From: Streptococcus cuniculi
GTDB taxonomy: Bacteria > Bacillota > Bacilli > Lactobacillales > Streptococcaceae
Assembly (NCBI RefSeq): GCF_001921845.1
Contig: NZ_MSJM01000002.1
Span: 186,001-250,000 of the forward strand
Reading direction: 5' to 3'
DNA: 64,000 nt
Below, one piece after another: positions 35,410-45,314 of the stretch. A program made the position numbers and the translations under genes. Below the pieces are notes generated by a model. The model saw only the letters and a list, made by a program, of their open reading frames with translations. It made no database searches and had not been told where the DNA came from. The stretch's first letter is position 1. The number at the start of each line of letters is the position of its first letter.

Positions 35410-38400
35410 CTACACCTCCAGTAACTGCACAAACTCATATCCTTCTGGATAGAGGATATAGCCTTGATTTGGTTTCAGAGATGGTTCATTATTCAAATAT
35501 GGATAACGGGTATGATTCTGAGCACTAATCCGAACACCCAAGAAGACTTGTTCGACTAGCTGAAGCATCAGTTTAACATAACTATCATAACTGTTATTGA
35601 CCAGATCTTGATAACTTCCCACAAAGAGAAGGGTAACCCCATGCTTGGCTCCTTCAAGCAAGAGCAGTTTCATATCCGCTTCACTCAAACCAACACTCAT
35701 TCCTGTCGAAGCAAGATCCGGAATAATGACTAGCCAATTTGGGTAGGCGACTTGCGGATTGGCGACTCTATCTTTTAAGTCTCCCACAATTGTCCGAAGG
35801 ACATCCCCTACTTCTGAACTGCTAGTAAAGCGATTCGCTCCTTCAAAGAATTGATTTGGTATTTTCTCATTATTATCAAGCACAACGACATTGTAGCGGT
35901 CTTTTAGTCTATGAATGTGGTAATCCAATATCTTGTAATAATGGTTAATGAAGGACGGTCCTTCTGCTGCCATCAAAATCGGCGCATCAAAGCTAAAACC
36001 AGCTGGTTGTACCCACTCCCTATCTAAACCAAAGACAAATTCTTTAGCAGATTGTACAAGATGGTCCACCGTTACCTTTTCAGGTAACATAGGGATACCA
36101 TCTGGCAATTCACCTGTATAGGCAGCCTTCATAGCAGATACTTCTTGTGCTACTTCCGCAATGTAGTCAGCATATTGCTCGCTAACATATGGTAAGGCTA
36201 CTTGGAACTGCGTAATCTCCTCCAACTTCGTTACTGCACGACCCTTCATCTCATCCAGTTCAATATTAGAACGTCCTACAATCCCCGATAAATCACTCGT
36301 ATCAAACAGGAAGAGGGAAATTTTCGTTTTGAAATTAGACTGGAGCTGCAATCGCATCGCATTCAGACGAGACATGGTCGTCACAAGATACATTCCTAAT
36401 GAGGCTCCATCACGGGCAATGACATTCAGTACATCATAGAAAGAATCCGCAAATGGTGCGTCCATCACGCTATCAAAACCATCAATCAGGATAAAGAGGC
36501 TTGGGAAACGAGATTCAGACAATTGGTTATACTGGCGTAAATTGGTTGCTTTCAATTTCGACAAAGCCTTTTTACGTTCCTTAACCATCTGATGGAGGCG
36601 ACGCATGGACTTGAGAATTTTTTCTGTCTCATCTAAGGCAAAATAATCTGCTACATGAGGGAAATCAGAGAGAGAAATCAACCCACTTGTCCCAAAATCA
36701 TAGAGGTAGAAGTGCAAATCAGCTGGTGTATGTTTTCTCATCGTATCTACTGCCAGACTTTGGAGGAAGGTAGACTTCCCGAATCCTGGACTAGATACCA
36801 AAAGAATATGACCTGCTTGTTCCATATTGAAATAGAGCGGAGATTGCTCCTGTCTTTCTGGAATATCTTGATAACCTACTAAAATCTCCATAGGCCCTTG
36901 ATGCTGATTCCAATAGTCTTTAAAATTCACTGATTGTAACTCTTTAGCGTATATTTTTTCTTCTAAAGGAGGTAACCAAGGACTGGCCACTTTGGGAATC
37001 CGTAACCCTTCAAACAATTCATGGGCTTTTTCGACAATCGCATCTAGTTCCGTTGGAATCGCTTTGATTTCTTTTTGGTTTGCTAGGGCACTCAAATCTT
37101 TGTTAATCGGTGAGTATTGACCACTATCTGTAATCTCATAAATCGTGGTCTCCCGCTGAACTTGATTTTTCCCATCTGGGTTATAATCTGCTCCTGACCA
37201 AGCACTTTGGAATAGTTCATAAATTTCATTATTCCCAACCTGTAAGTAAGCCCGTCCCGTTTGAGTGATTTCTGCTGCATCTGGGGTCTTAATCACTTCT
37301 CGTGAATCCGCAACATCTTGAACTTTTAGGGCGATTTTAAATTTCGAGTTAGACCAAATTTGGTCATTAACGACACCGCTTGGCTTTTGGGTAGCTAGAA
37401 TCAATTTCACACCTAATGAACGACCAATACGGGCAGTCGAAATCAACTCATCCATAAAGTCTGGTTGATTGGCTTTTAACTCCGCAAACTCATCACTGAT
37501 AATCAGAAGTTGAGGAAGCGGTTCACTAACCTTGCCTTCTTTGAAAAGTTTTGTATATTGATTAATGTGGTTGACATCATTTTCTAAGAAGATTCGCTGA
37601 CGTTTTTTCAACTCTGCCTTAATGGACACAAGGGCACGGTTTGCTTGGTTCCCGTCCAAGTTGGTGATGGTTCCTACAACGTGCGGGAGATTCACAAATA
37701 GGTTAGCCATTCCTCCCCCTTTGTAGTCAATCAAGAGAAAGGCAACTTCATAGGGATGATAATTAACCGCCAATGATAAGATATAAGATTGAATCAGCTC
37801 GGATTTACCTGATCCTGTGGTTCCCGCAATCAAGCCGTGTGGCCCGTGAGCTTTTTCGTGTAAATTCAAATAGAGAATATCGTCACGTCCACGAACTCCT
37901 AGTGGAACTGCCATAGTTTGATAGGTTTCATTTTCAGACCAACGGGTCAATAAATCCAACTCTTCTACACGAGTCACTCCATACATCTCTAAGAAGGTAA
38001 TGCTATTTGGTATCGAATTCCGCAGGGTTTGAACATGATGAATCCCCGCCATATTCCGCGCAAAGCCTTCTTTAGACTGCACATCAATCATAGGTAAGGG
38101 TACAAACGGCTTGTTCACATAGGTCCCATTTTGAAGTAGGAGAGTCGCTTTCTTATCTCCTCGGTAATCCACAACGGTCTGTACATGTTCTGGTAAGCTC
38201 TCAATCACTTCTTCTACAAAAATATAATGAATTCCTAAATGCGATAGGTCTTCATTGATATACTCCATAATGTTATGGTCTAAGAGTAGACTGAGGTCTG
38301 TAATCAATAAAATATAGCGAGGCGTATACTGCTTCTCAGTATTCTTATCTTGCTCACTATCTAGCTTTCTCTCCTTAATAATCTGATAAAGAGAGGTCAA

Positions 38401-39780
38401 TAACTGATCGCGTGTCCGTTGGCTATAGACAAATCCACGACTATTAAAGGCTTGAATCTTGATATGAGGCAACCAACGACTCCAATTCCACAATGGTAGT
38501 TCTTCTTCACGGAAGATTGGAATAAATTGCACATCATGATAACTTTGGAAGGTCGCTACCTGCATCATCAATTGCTGAACCTGCTCAATCACCACTTTTC
38601 GATTGCCAATATAACCGATAGGGCTAGCAATATCATTTTGAATTGGAACTGGGCTTATCATTCTATAGTAGGACAACAGTTCCTGTACCTTTTGCCCCGC
38701 CTCTTCATGATACTTGGTCAACTCAGAGTTGCTATAATCAATTTGAAAGCTAGCTGGTACTTCTCCTAGTCCTAAGCGGTAAGTTAGGAAATCAAAATGA
38801 TAAGGCGTCTTCTCATAGATTCGTCTATCAGTTGTTTCTGCCATTTCAAGAATGGTCTGCGTATCTGGATAGTGATAAAGGAGCGCCTCTATCTGCTCCT
38901 CTTTATAAGCTGAAAGGTCTTTGTATTTCGTATCTAAATACGACATATAATCCTTTAGCTTTTGTGCTTGTTTTTCTTTGTGATTTTTCTTATCCGAGAA
39001 GTAGGTATGAATAGAAGTCCCAATGGTAATGACGGACATCCCCATCATCATGAAGACCATACCACCACTCCGAGAAAATAGATAGGTTAATCCTGTAAAG
39101 ACAATCATCGCAAGAGGCGTAATCAAGAGCTTCAGTAATGATTGCTTCGTAATATCTTCATCTGTCGGGGCAGAAGCAATGGTAATTTGCCCTTCCGGTT
39201 CCCGTAAAATAATGCGAGGTGAGCGATGAAACTCTTTTGCACGATCTTCTACTACTGTCTCGACAAAGTTCAACAAGGCAGTTTCAATATCAAAAATGGT
39301 TGCTATCGAAAGAACCTGCTTCTGAAGAGACAGTACAATCCCTTTTTCGAAAACGAGAACATCGTTTTCACGAATAACCTGCTTCCCTGACCGCTTCTGA
39401 CCATTTAAAAAATAAGCATCACTACTGATAAAATCAATCTCACTATTCTCATGAAAAGTGTAGACAATTTCTCCATCGTAATCTTCTAAGCGAATCGTCG
39501 CATCTTCCTCGCCTGATAGGTAGAGAGAATCCTTGGGAAGAAGAAAATATTGAGGTTCAGGAAGAATCATGAGCGTGATGGTCACAGTCTCTGATAAGGA
39601 TATCGTATGAATCCCTACCCTATAATTCTTTTCTGATAACAGCACTGTTTCTTTATCCACTTGTAAAGACAGAGAATCCTCAAGTGGTAGCAGAATATCA
39701 GAACTCACTTCTCGGCCTAACACATAATTTCTTTCTGGATAGAGAGGATAGGCATTTGCTTGATAAATAAGATACATCAT
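35410..39780 (-). CDS. essC: Type VII secretion FtsK/SpoIIIE ATPase EssC
   Basis: Central motor of the T7SSb, 1456 residues. N-terminal tandem FHA-like beta domains (about 1-190), two membrane helices (about 215-262), then three FtsK/SpoIIIE ATPase domains. D1 has Walker A GTTGSGKSEL (near 650) and Walker B LLIISDEFAEL. D2 has SSPGFGKSTFL (near 997) and LFILIDGFD. D3 is degenerate (VVLDNNEKI). The start has AGGAGG 7 bases upstream. It is the last gene of the secretion operon. The EssC C-terminus is known to vary with substrate repertoire. Confidence 0.95.
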   Translation of the reverse strand: MMYLIYQANAYPLYPERNYVLGREVSSDILLPLEDSLSLQVDKETVLLSEKNYRVGIHTISLSETVTITLMILPEPQYFLLPKDSLYLSGEEDATIRLEDYDGEIVYTFHENSEIDFISSDAYFLNGQKRSGKQVIRENDVLVFEKGIVLSLQKQVLSIATIFDIETALLNFVETVVEDRAKEFHRSPRIILREPEGQITIASAPTDEDITKQSLLKLLITPLAMIVFTGLTYLFSRSGGMVFMMMGMSVITIGTSIHTYFSDKKNHKEKQAQKLKDYMSYLDTKYKDLSAYKEEQIEALLYHYPDTQTILEMAETTDRRIYEKTPYHFDFLTYRLGLGEVPASFQIDYSNSELTKYHEEAGQKVQELLSYYRMISPVPIQNDIASPIGYIGNRKVVIEQVQQLMMQVATFQSYHDVQFIPIFREEELPLWNWSRWLPHIKIQAFNSRGFVYSQRTRDQLLTSLYQIIKERKLDSEQDKNTEKQYTPRYILLITDLSLLLDHNIMEYINEDLSHLGIHYIFVEEVIESLPEHVQTVVDYRGDKKATLLLQNGTYVNKPFVPLPMIDVQSKEGFARNMAGIHHVQTLRNSIPNSITFLEMYGVTRVEELDLLTRWSENETYQTMAVPLGVRGRDDILYLNLHEKAHGPHGLIAGTTGSGKSELIQSYILSLAVNYHPYEVAFLLIDYKGGGMANLFVNLPHVVGTITNLDGNQANRALVSIKAELKKRQRIFLENDVNHINQYTKLFKEGKVSEPLPQLLIISDEFAELKANQPDFMDELISTARIGRSLGVKLILATQKPSGVVNDQIWSNSKFKIALKVQDVADSREVIKTPDAAEITQTGRAYLQVGNNEIYELFQSAWSGADYNPDGKNQVQRETTIYEITDSGQYSPINKDLSALANQKEIKAIPTELDAIVEKAHELFEGLRIPKVASPWLPPLEEKIYAKELQSVNFKDYWNQHQGPMEILVGYQDIPERQEQSPLYFNMEQAGHILLVSSPGFGKSTFLQSLAVDTMRKHTPADLHFYLYDFGTSGLISLSDFPHVADYFALDETEKILKSMRRLHQMVKERKKALSKLKATNLRQYNQLSESRFPSLFILIDGFDSVMDAPFADSFYDVLNVIARDGASLGMYLVTTMSRLNAMRLQLQSNFKTKISLFLFDTSDLSGIVGRSNIELDEMKGRAVTKLEEITQFQVALPYVSEQYADYIAEVAQEVSAMKAAYTGELPDGIPMLPEKVTVDHLVQSAKEFVFGLDREWVQPAGFSFDAPILMAAEGPSFINHYYKILDYHIHRLKDRYNVVVLDNNEKIPNQFFEGANRFTSSSEVGDVLRTIVGDLKDRVANPQVAYPNWLVIIPDLASTGMSVGLSEADMKLLLLEGAKHGVTLLFVGSYQDLVNNSYDSYVKLMLQLVEQVFLGVRISAQNHTRYPYLNNEPSLKPNQGYILYPEGYEFVQLLEV

Positions 39781-39791
39781 CTCTTATCCTC

Positions 39792-41000
39792 CTACTTCTT
39801 CGAACTTGATGAAGAACTGCTTGATGAGGAACTTGTAGCAGCCGATGACGAAGCCTCTACCTTCGTAGCTTCTTCTGTCGCGCTATTATCAGAAGGAGTC
39901 AGATATTGCTTTTTCAGCTCTTCTAATTTCGACTTGTAGCCATTCATCTTCTCCGTCCGTTCTTCAGAAGTCATGTCTGGATTACGCTGAATCTCATCAA
40001 TTTTCTTTGTCATTCCATACATCAATAATTGTGGATCGTCTAAGAAACTAGCAATATCAATCGCTTCATCAATCTTGGCTTGACCAATCAATACCCAGTA
40101 ACGAAGGTAGTCTTCATTAGACTGACTAGAGATCTTACTTAATTCTGTTTTTTGCTCATCAGTCAAATGTTCCGTCATGATTACGGAATAAGCCACAATA
40201 TATTTATCTTCTTGGCTTAGTGATTTGCTATCTGTATTTTTCAAGGTGGAGATGACTTGTGAATAATCTTCCTGAATGAAGGCTAGTCGAATAGACGAAA
40301 TCATTTCTTGTCTTGGCAAAGCAAAGAAGAAAAGATAGCCAATCCCAATCAACGAACACACGGCCACAATGGAGGAAATAATGGCAGAAATCTTTAATCG
40401 TGTAACGAATGTATTACTCATTCTTGAGTAGTTCTGTTCATTCAGCTGCTTCTCTTCTACGTATTTTTCTTGAAGCAGATGCAAAATATCTGAAATACTC
40501 TCTGATTGTAGCACAGTCTCGCAGAAAAGATTCCCTTTGTAAAAAGGTAGTTTCCCATCCATCAAAGAAAGATAGTCTGTCTTGTCATCTAAAAGAGACA
40601 GAATCATTGCTTTGTATCGTTGAAGAAATTCGTCCTCTGTTATCGAATCATAAGGCGGAATCTGTCCCTTGATTCCCTTATGGATAAATTGAGGACTAGC
40701 ATTCATTGTAAAAGCAATGGACTCTGGTTCAAATGAGTAGGTGTATTTCGAAAACTCTAATTCCTTATACAAGCGACCAATATTCAAGAGATGGCGCAAG
40801 CGTTCTTCCACCGTTAACTCACTCAATCGTTCCCAGCCGTACATTCCTTCTTCAAGGTAGCTTTCCAACAACAATACTTCATCTTGGACACTAATATCTG
40901 TTGTAAGAAAAAGAGGATGTGCAGCCTCTAATAAGGTATAAGCTACCTCACGATTTCCTTTAACATCCTCTACTAATAATTCCATTTTTAATTCTTTCAT
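39792..41000 (-). CDS. essB: Type VII secretion membrane protein EssB
   Basis: Bitopic membrane protein with an N-terminal pseudokinase domain (about 1-200), one membrane helix (ISAIISSIVAVCSLIGIGYLF, about 206-226) and an extracellular domain. The C-terminus is a serine-rich tail ending in eleven consecutive Ser. Four in-frame starts lie within 15 bases; GGAG is 6 bases from the one at 41000, which I use. It joins EssC in the membrane core complex. Confidence 0.92.
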   Translation of the reverse strand: MKELKMELLVEDVKGNREVAYTLLEAAHPLFLTTDISVQDEVLLLESYLEEGMYGWERLSELTVEERLRHLLNIGRLYKELEFSKYTYSFEPESIAFTMNASPQFIHKGIKGQIPPYDSITEDEFLQRYKAMILSLLDDKTDYLSLMDGKLPFYKGNLFCETVLQSESISDILHLLQEKYVEEKQLNEQNYSRMSNTFVTRLKISAIISSIVAVCSLIGIGYLFFFALPRQEMISSIRLAFIQEDYSQVISTLKNTDSKSLSQEDKYIVAYSVIMTEHLTDEQKTELSKISSQSNEDYLRYWVLIGQAKIDEAIDIASFLDDPQLLMYGMTKKIDEIQRNPDMTSEERTEKMNGYKSKLEELKKQYLTPSDNSATEEATKVEASSSAATSSSSSSSSSSSKK

Positions 41001-41018
41001 CATTCTCTCCATCACATC

Positions 41019-41261
41019 CTAAATGGTTTCTAATTGTACTAATACCCCGTCCTTCAAGTTCTCTAATGTTCCTGTACTTGCAATCATCTGTCCTGTTTGC
41101 ACAACTCGTACAGTTGGATTGACGATGGTTAAGGAGAGACCATAAGAATCAGATACAACCTGCAATAATTCTTTTAAGGTCATAGAGGAAGGTATTCTTA
41201 AATCAAACTGCCGATTGATCAATAAAGTAAAATCAAGACTAATGTTGATATATCCATCCAT
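41019..41261 (-). CDS. esaB: Type VII secretion ubiquitin-like protein EsaB
   Basis: 80-residue ubiquitin-fold (YukD-like) cytoplasmic protein: INISLDFTLLINRQFDLRIPSSMTLKELLQVV...NPTVRVVQTGQMI...LENLKDGVLVQLE. The size and the place between essA and essB are as in other T7SSb loci. Its role in secretion is regulatory or in assembly. Confidence 0.92.
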   Translation of the reverse strand: MDGYINISLDFTLLINRQFDLRIPSSMTLKELLQVVSDSYGLSLTIVNPTVRVVQTGQMIASTGTLENLKDGVLVQLETI

Positions 41262-41264
41262 AAA

Positions 41265-41726
41265 CTATTTCTTTCCTTTTCTTTGGATAAAAACACGAAT
41301 AATTGAATATCCCATCACACAGAATCCTAAACCCAGCATCCCTAACACTTGCCATGAAAGGGCAGGAGACTTCGCACTTAATGAAAAATGATAGTCTCCT
41401 GTATTTGAAATCATGGTTTTTGACGTAAACAACAAGGGTTGATAGGCTTCTACAATATCTTCGCTCGATAGGCTTGATAAGAAAAGATGATTCCTGTCCG
41501 TTTTCTCCGTTTCCTTTACCTGATCTTGCGCTTTTTGAATTGCTTCAGTTGTTTCTACATGAAATAACTTGGCAAGTTCGCTTTCCTGCTCAATATAATG
41601 GAGCTCTTTGGATTCTTGGTTTGAATGAATGTTCGTATCGATTTTCAATGAACCACTGTCTGCCGAGACTGATGTCAGCAGACAAGAAGTGAATAAGATA
41701 ATTCCCAAACCAATATTCTTTTTCAT
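41265..41726 (-). CDS. essA: Type VII secretion protein EssA
   Basis: 153-residue membrane protein with an N-terminal signal or anchor helix (residues 4-22) and a C-terminal helix (LSWQVLGMLGLGFCVMGYSIIRVFI, about 124-148). The middle is hydrophilic and extracellular. Sequence conservation in EssA is low; the call relies on topology, size and the position between esaA and esaB. Confidence 0.88.
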   Translation of the reverse strand: MKKNIGLGIILFTSCLLTSVSADSGSLKIDTNIHSNQESKELHYIEQESELAKLFHVETTEAIQKAQDQVKETEKTDRNHLFLSSLSSEDIVEAYQPLLFTSKTMISNTGDYHFSLSAKSPALSWQVLGMLGLGFCVMGYSIIRVFIQRKGKK

Positions 41727-41735
41727 ATCAACTCC

Positions 41736-44700
41736 TTAGCTTTCCTTTACCTTTCTATAAACAAGTACATTCGTACTTCCTAAAGCAATCGTCATAAAGA
41801 ACACTAGAACAGCAGATAGGCCCCAGCCATTGGTATGGTTAATATACTTCGTGACTAGATTTTCTAAATGTGATAAGGGAGAAAGCGCATCTAAGAAATT
41901 AGCAGAGCTAACATAATGTGCATCTAACAATTGACTAGCGGTTACAATATACAAAAGCAAGAGCACAATCCCAAGTAAAAATCCTAGACTATGTAACTTC
42001 TCTAACATCAAATTGAGGCCATAGGTAAGGAATAGAGTAATCGTCACTAACAGGAGCACAAAGGCTACAATTTGACCAAGATTCATTTCCAATTTAACCC
42101 CTGATACAAAGGCGATGAAGATTCCTGCGATAGCTCCCATTGTTGTTAAGAAGGTCAGGGGTGCTGTCGCATTTTTCCAATGAATCCGATTGGTAATCTT
42201 CAGCTGTTGTTGTAGGCCTGAAATATCCGCATGTTGTAACAAGTAAGCAATCCCTAAAGCTACCAAATAACAAATTAAAATAATCAGTAAACCGGAGCGT
42301 TCATCCTGACGTGCTGTTGTTACTTTAGTAGCCGCAGAGGTTTCTAATACATTTTGAATCTTGGAAGCATCAACTGGATTTGATAAATAGTCATAGACAG
42401 CTTCATTTTTATTATTTCCTGTCTTGGTGTTGCTCAAAACAGTTGAAAAGGCTTGAAGAAACTCTTTATTCGAGGTATATGTATCATCCATCACATTTTT
42501 CAATTCTGCAACACGACCTGATAGAGACTCACCTTCCTTTTCAAGGTTAGAAACGTCTGAAGACAATTTTTCGACATCTGCTTCGATTGTTTTAGAAACA
42601 GATTGATTTGATTTCGTATTGTTCATCAGCGTTTGACTTGCGGCCATCAGCTGAGTCAGATCTTTGTTCATGTCCAGCGTGACCGTCACTAGACTTGTAT
42701 TCTCACGTTTTTCTGTTTCGGTAAATACTGGTTTATTCTGAATGGTTGTATGAGTTTTTTCAGTCTCCTCGATGACAGAGTTCAATTGAGCAAGTAAATC
42801 AGAAGTGCTTGTTCTCAACCCATCAATATTCGCAATTAAACCTTCCGCATCTGCAACTTTAGCTTCAAACTTCTCTAAATCTTCATCAGGAACTTTTAAT
42901 TGATCTTTTAAGGTCGAAATAGTGGCATCTTTGATTAACTGAACAATGATTGCCTTGAGGTTCTTAGCATCTGTCTGGTTCAGTAATGCAGATGAGCCTG
43001 GTTTTACTTCGCCTGTTTGTAAATCCATATCATAAAATGCATTTGCAAGAGAAGCAACCTCTAAATAACCTTTCACATCATTATAAACAGACTGTAAGCC
43101 TTTATTTACTGTATAAAGAGGGGCGTTAGAAATAACATCAGTATCTGAATAGGTTCTTGTAATCGTCTTCCTTTCTGCTTTCGGCATACGAACAACCATT
43201 TCTCCCTCAACTTCTTGAGATGTTTTCACTACTGCTCGTACCTGTACATCTTGGAAGATATCCACTTGCTCTGGATTGACTGCTCCAAGAGTATAGGGAA
43301 TCTCAAATGAAGTACCACTTAAACCAGTAAGCTCATATTCCGTATCGCTTATTTTTTTAGTAGGATAGTTTACATTTAACACATAATTCGCAGGAACAAA
43401 CACCTGTACACTAGTCACATTTCCCTCAATATTATGAAAAGAGAGGAATCTTGGCGCTTGTAAATTTTGCAAAACAGCTTGTTTCACTTCCGCTACATGA
43501 TTTTGTTGCATCGTAGAAGTCTGTCTTGTTGGTAGAGTTTTTTCGTTTTCAGTTGAATACCACTCCACAAAACGATTGATAGTTTTCAAGTAATTCCGAT
43601 CCGCATCAGATAAGCCCATGCTATCAATGGTATCATCACTATAGTAAGGCATTGTCGCAATGGCACCATCGATTTTTGAAAGCATGGTATCATGGAGCTT
43701 CTTGAAGTATAGCCCCAGCGTTTGCTTTATTTCATCAGTCTTATCTGTTTCCTCACTCGTATCTGCCAGTGACTCATCAACCGCTGCCGCAATCGCTTTT
43801 TCATATCCTTTTAAGGCTGTATCAACATCAATGTTTAGCTTTTTTAAGCGCTCCACAAAACTTTTTAATTCACTATTAAAGCCATTCACTTTGTCTGTTG
43901 TATCTTTCCACACAGCAGGTTCGCTCAAATGTTCTAAAATGTATGAATTGAGTTCCTTCATCTGCGTCAACTGTTGTTCAACTGTTAACTTTGAAAATTC
44001 TTCGTCATAATTTTTTAAAATGGTTTCTCTCGTATCAATCGATGACTGCCAAACTTCCTGCAAGGATTTAATCTTTTCAATTTCTTCTTCATAGGTTTTA
44101 TCTACGCTAGCAATCGATGTAAACGCATCATTTGTATTATTAAGATCCTTACTAAATGAAGAATACGTGTTTACTAAATCATTTGGTGTTGAGCTTAATC
44201 CTGCAAATAGCTGAAAGTAGGATGTCAAAGGGTTAAATAATTTCGTACTATAAGCATCCAAAGCCTCGCCTTCATTTGTCACAACGTCTGACACTTGAGA
44301 TTGCGCAGTCTGAAGGTTTCCAATGATACTAAGAAAGTAGATATTGACTAGATTTTTATTGAAAAGACTCTTAAAATCAACTACGGCTTGTTCAGCCTGC
44401 TTTACAACTAGTTGCTTATCAGATTTGATTTCATACTGAAACACAGCCCGCGACGGATTCGCAGATTCAATGGCCAAACTATTCTCTGAAAATTTACTTG
44501 GGAAGATAATCATTAACTGGTAAGTGTTGTTTTCTAAACCTTTCGCTGCAATCGAGCGAGATACCGTTTCAATATCATAATCAGTAGAAGTTGAGAATGA
44601 TTTCAATAAGGTATCTGCAATGTTTACATTTTCTCCATTATAATTCGTTCCCTTATCTTCGTTGACAACCGCAATTTTAAGGGGACTCTTCTGCGATACT

Positions 44701-44813
44701 TGTTCAGAAGAGCTTTTACTAATCGGAGTTGGTTTGATAACACCTAAAAAAGAGATGATGATGGTAATCGCTAATAAAGCCACTCCTAACCAGGTTAATC
44801 GTTTCTTGTTCAC
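41736..44813 (-). CDS. esaA: Type VII secretion membrane protein EsaA (YueB-like)
   Basis: 1025 residues: one N-terminal membrane helix (8-27), a very large extracellular region rich in coiled coils (about 30-845), and five or so C-terminal membrane helices (about 848-1020). This is the EsaA/YueB architecture, also used as a phage receptor in Bacillus. It lies 9 bases upstream of essA and 75 bases downstream of esxA, with a hairpin in that gap. Confidence 0.94.
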   Translation of the reverse strand: MNKKRLTWLGVALLAITIIISFLGVIKPTPISKSSSEQVSQKSPLKIAVVNEDKGTNYNGENVNIADTLLKSFSTSTDYDIETVSRSIAAKGLENNTYQLMIIFPSKFSENSLAIESANPSRAVFQYEIKSDKQLVVKQAEQAVVDFKSLFNKNLVNIYFLSIIGNLQTAQSQVSDVVTNEGEALDAYSTKLFNPLTSYFQLFAGLSSTPNDLVNTYSSFSKDLNNTNDAFTSIASVDKTYEEEIEKIKSLQEVWQSSIDTRETILKNYDEEFSKLTVEQQLTQMKELNSYILEHLSEPAVWKDTTDKVNGFNSELKSFVERLKKLNIDVDTALKGYEKAIAAAVDESLADTSEETDKTDEIKQTLGLYFKKLHDTMLSKIDGAIATMPYYSDDTIDSMGLSDADRNYLKTINRFVEWYSTENEKTLPTRQTSTMQQNHVAEVKQAVLQNLQAPRFLSFHNIEGNVTSVQVFVPANYVLNVNYPTKKISDTEYELTGLSGTSFEIPYTLGAVNPEQVDIFQDVQVRAVVKTSQEVEGEMVVRMPKAERKTITRTYSDTDVISNAPLYTVNKGLQSVYNDVKGYLEVASLANAFYDMDLQTGEVKPGSSALLNQTDAKNLKAIIVQLIKDATISTLKDQLKVPDEDLEKFEAKVADAEGLIANIDGLRTSTSDLLAQLNSVIEETEKTHTTIQNKPVFTETEKRENTSLVTVTLDMNKDLTQLMAASQTLMNNTKSNQSVSKTIEADVEKLSSDVSNLEKEGESLSGRVAELKNVMDDTYTSNKEFLQAFSTVLSNTKTGNNKNEAVYDYLSNPVDASKIQNVLETSAATKVTTARQDERSGLLIILICYLVALGIAYLLQHADISGLQQQLKITNRIHWKNATAPLTFLTTMGAIAGIFIAFVSGVKLEMNLGQIVAFVLLLVTITLFLTYGLNLMLEKLHSLGFLLGIVLLLLYIVTASQLLDAHYVSSANFLDALSPLSHLENLVTKYINHTNGWGLSAVLVFFMTIALGSTNVLVYRKVKES

Positions 44814-44836
44814 AGTTTTCTCCTATACGAAATGAT

Positions 44837-44866
44837 AAAAAAGGGCTGAGGAAGCCTCCCCAACCC
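44837..44866 (-). terminator. Imperfect hairpin with T-run between esxA and esaA
   Basis: Minus strand: GGG..GGGGAGG / CCTCAGCCC with mismatches, followed by T6. Partial termination here would give far more esxA than membrane-component mRNA, a common need in this system. The stem has a bulge, so it is likely leaky. Confidence 0.5.
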
Positions 44867-44887
44867 AACACATATGTTTGTCGCTTT

Positions 44888-45190
44888 TTAGCCGTGATTA
44901 AGACCAAATCCACTCTTAATAGCGAGGTCATTTTCTGTCATAATATCAGCAGTCTTATCAAGTTGAGTATTGATTTGTTGCATCAACTCCGCAAAGTTCT
45001 GCACTTTTGGTTTCAGCTCATTGAATTGGTTATCAAAGCCGTTAAATGCTTCACCTTCCCACTCACTACGAAGTGTATCTTGAAGACGTTGAAGATTATT
45101 CAAGATTTGAGTAATGTCATTTGAAGCTCTGCCATATTCTTTAGCACGAGTTTTTAGCGTTTCTGGTGATACACGAATTTGTCCTGACAT
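44888..45190 (-). CDS. esxA: WXG100 family type VII substrate EsxA
   Basis: 100-residue helical hairpin protein with the WXG motif as Trp44-Glu45-Gly46 (RSEWEGEAFNGF). The flanking helices match the family and there is no signal peptide. EsxA is both substrate and essential secretion factor. It has its own promoter at 45212-45241 and an AAAGGAG ribosome site. Confidence 0.95.
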   Translation of the reverse strand: MSGQIRVSPETLKTRAKEYGRASNDITQILNNLQRLQDTLRSEWEGEAFNGFDNQFNELKPKVQNFAELMQQINTQLDKTADIMTENDLAIKSGFGLNHG

Positions 45191-45211
45191 AATAGTGTCT
45201 CCTTTAGTATT

Positions 45212-45241
45212 TTTATAGATAAATCACACAATTTCTTACAA
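45212..45241 (-). promoter_or_regulatory. Promoter of esxA
   Basis: Minus strand TTGTAA, 18-bp spacer, TATAAA, about 22 bases before the esxA ATG. It lies in the 124-base gap after the lipase gene. Confidence 0.5.
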
Positions 45242-45314
45242 CTATTTCCAAGTTTTTCTTTTTTTTATTGTTTTTTCTACAAAATAGTTGCATAACAAAA
45301 ATAGAGAAGCGATG

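Noticed and set aside
45239..45291. Stem CAACTATTT/AAATAGTTG around an A/T tract between the lipase and esxA genes as a terminator
   Set aside because: The loop is over 30 bases and no T run follows on the minus strand.
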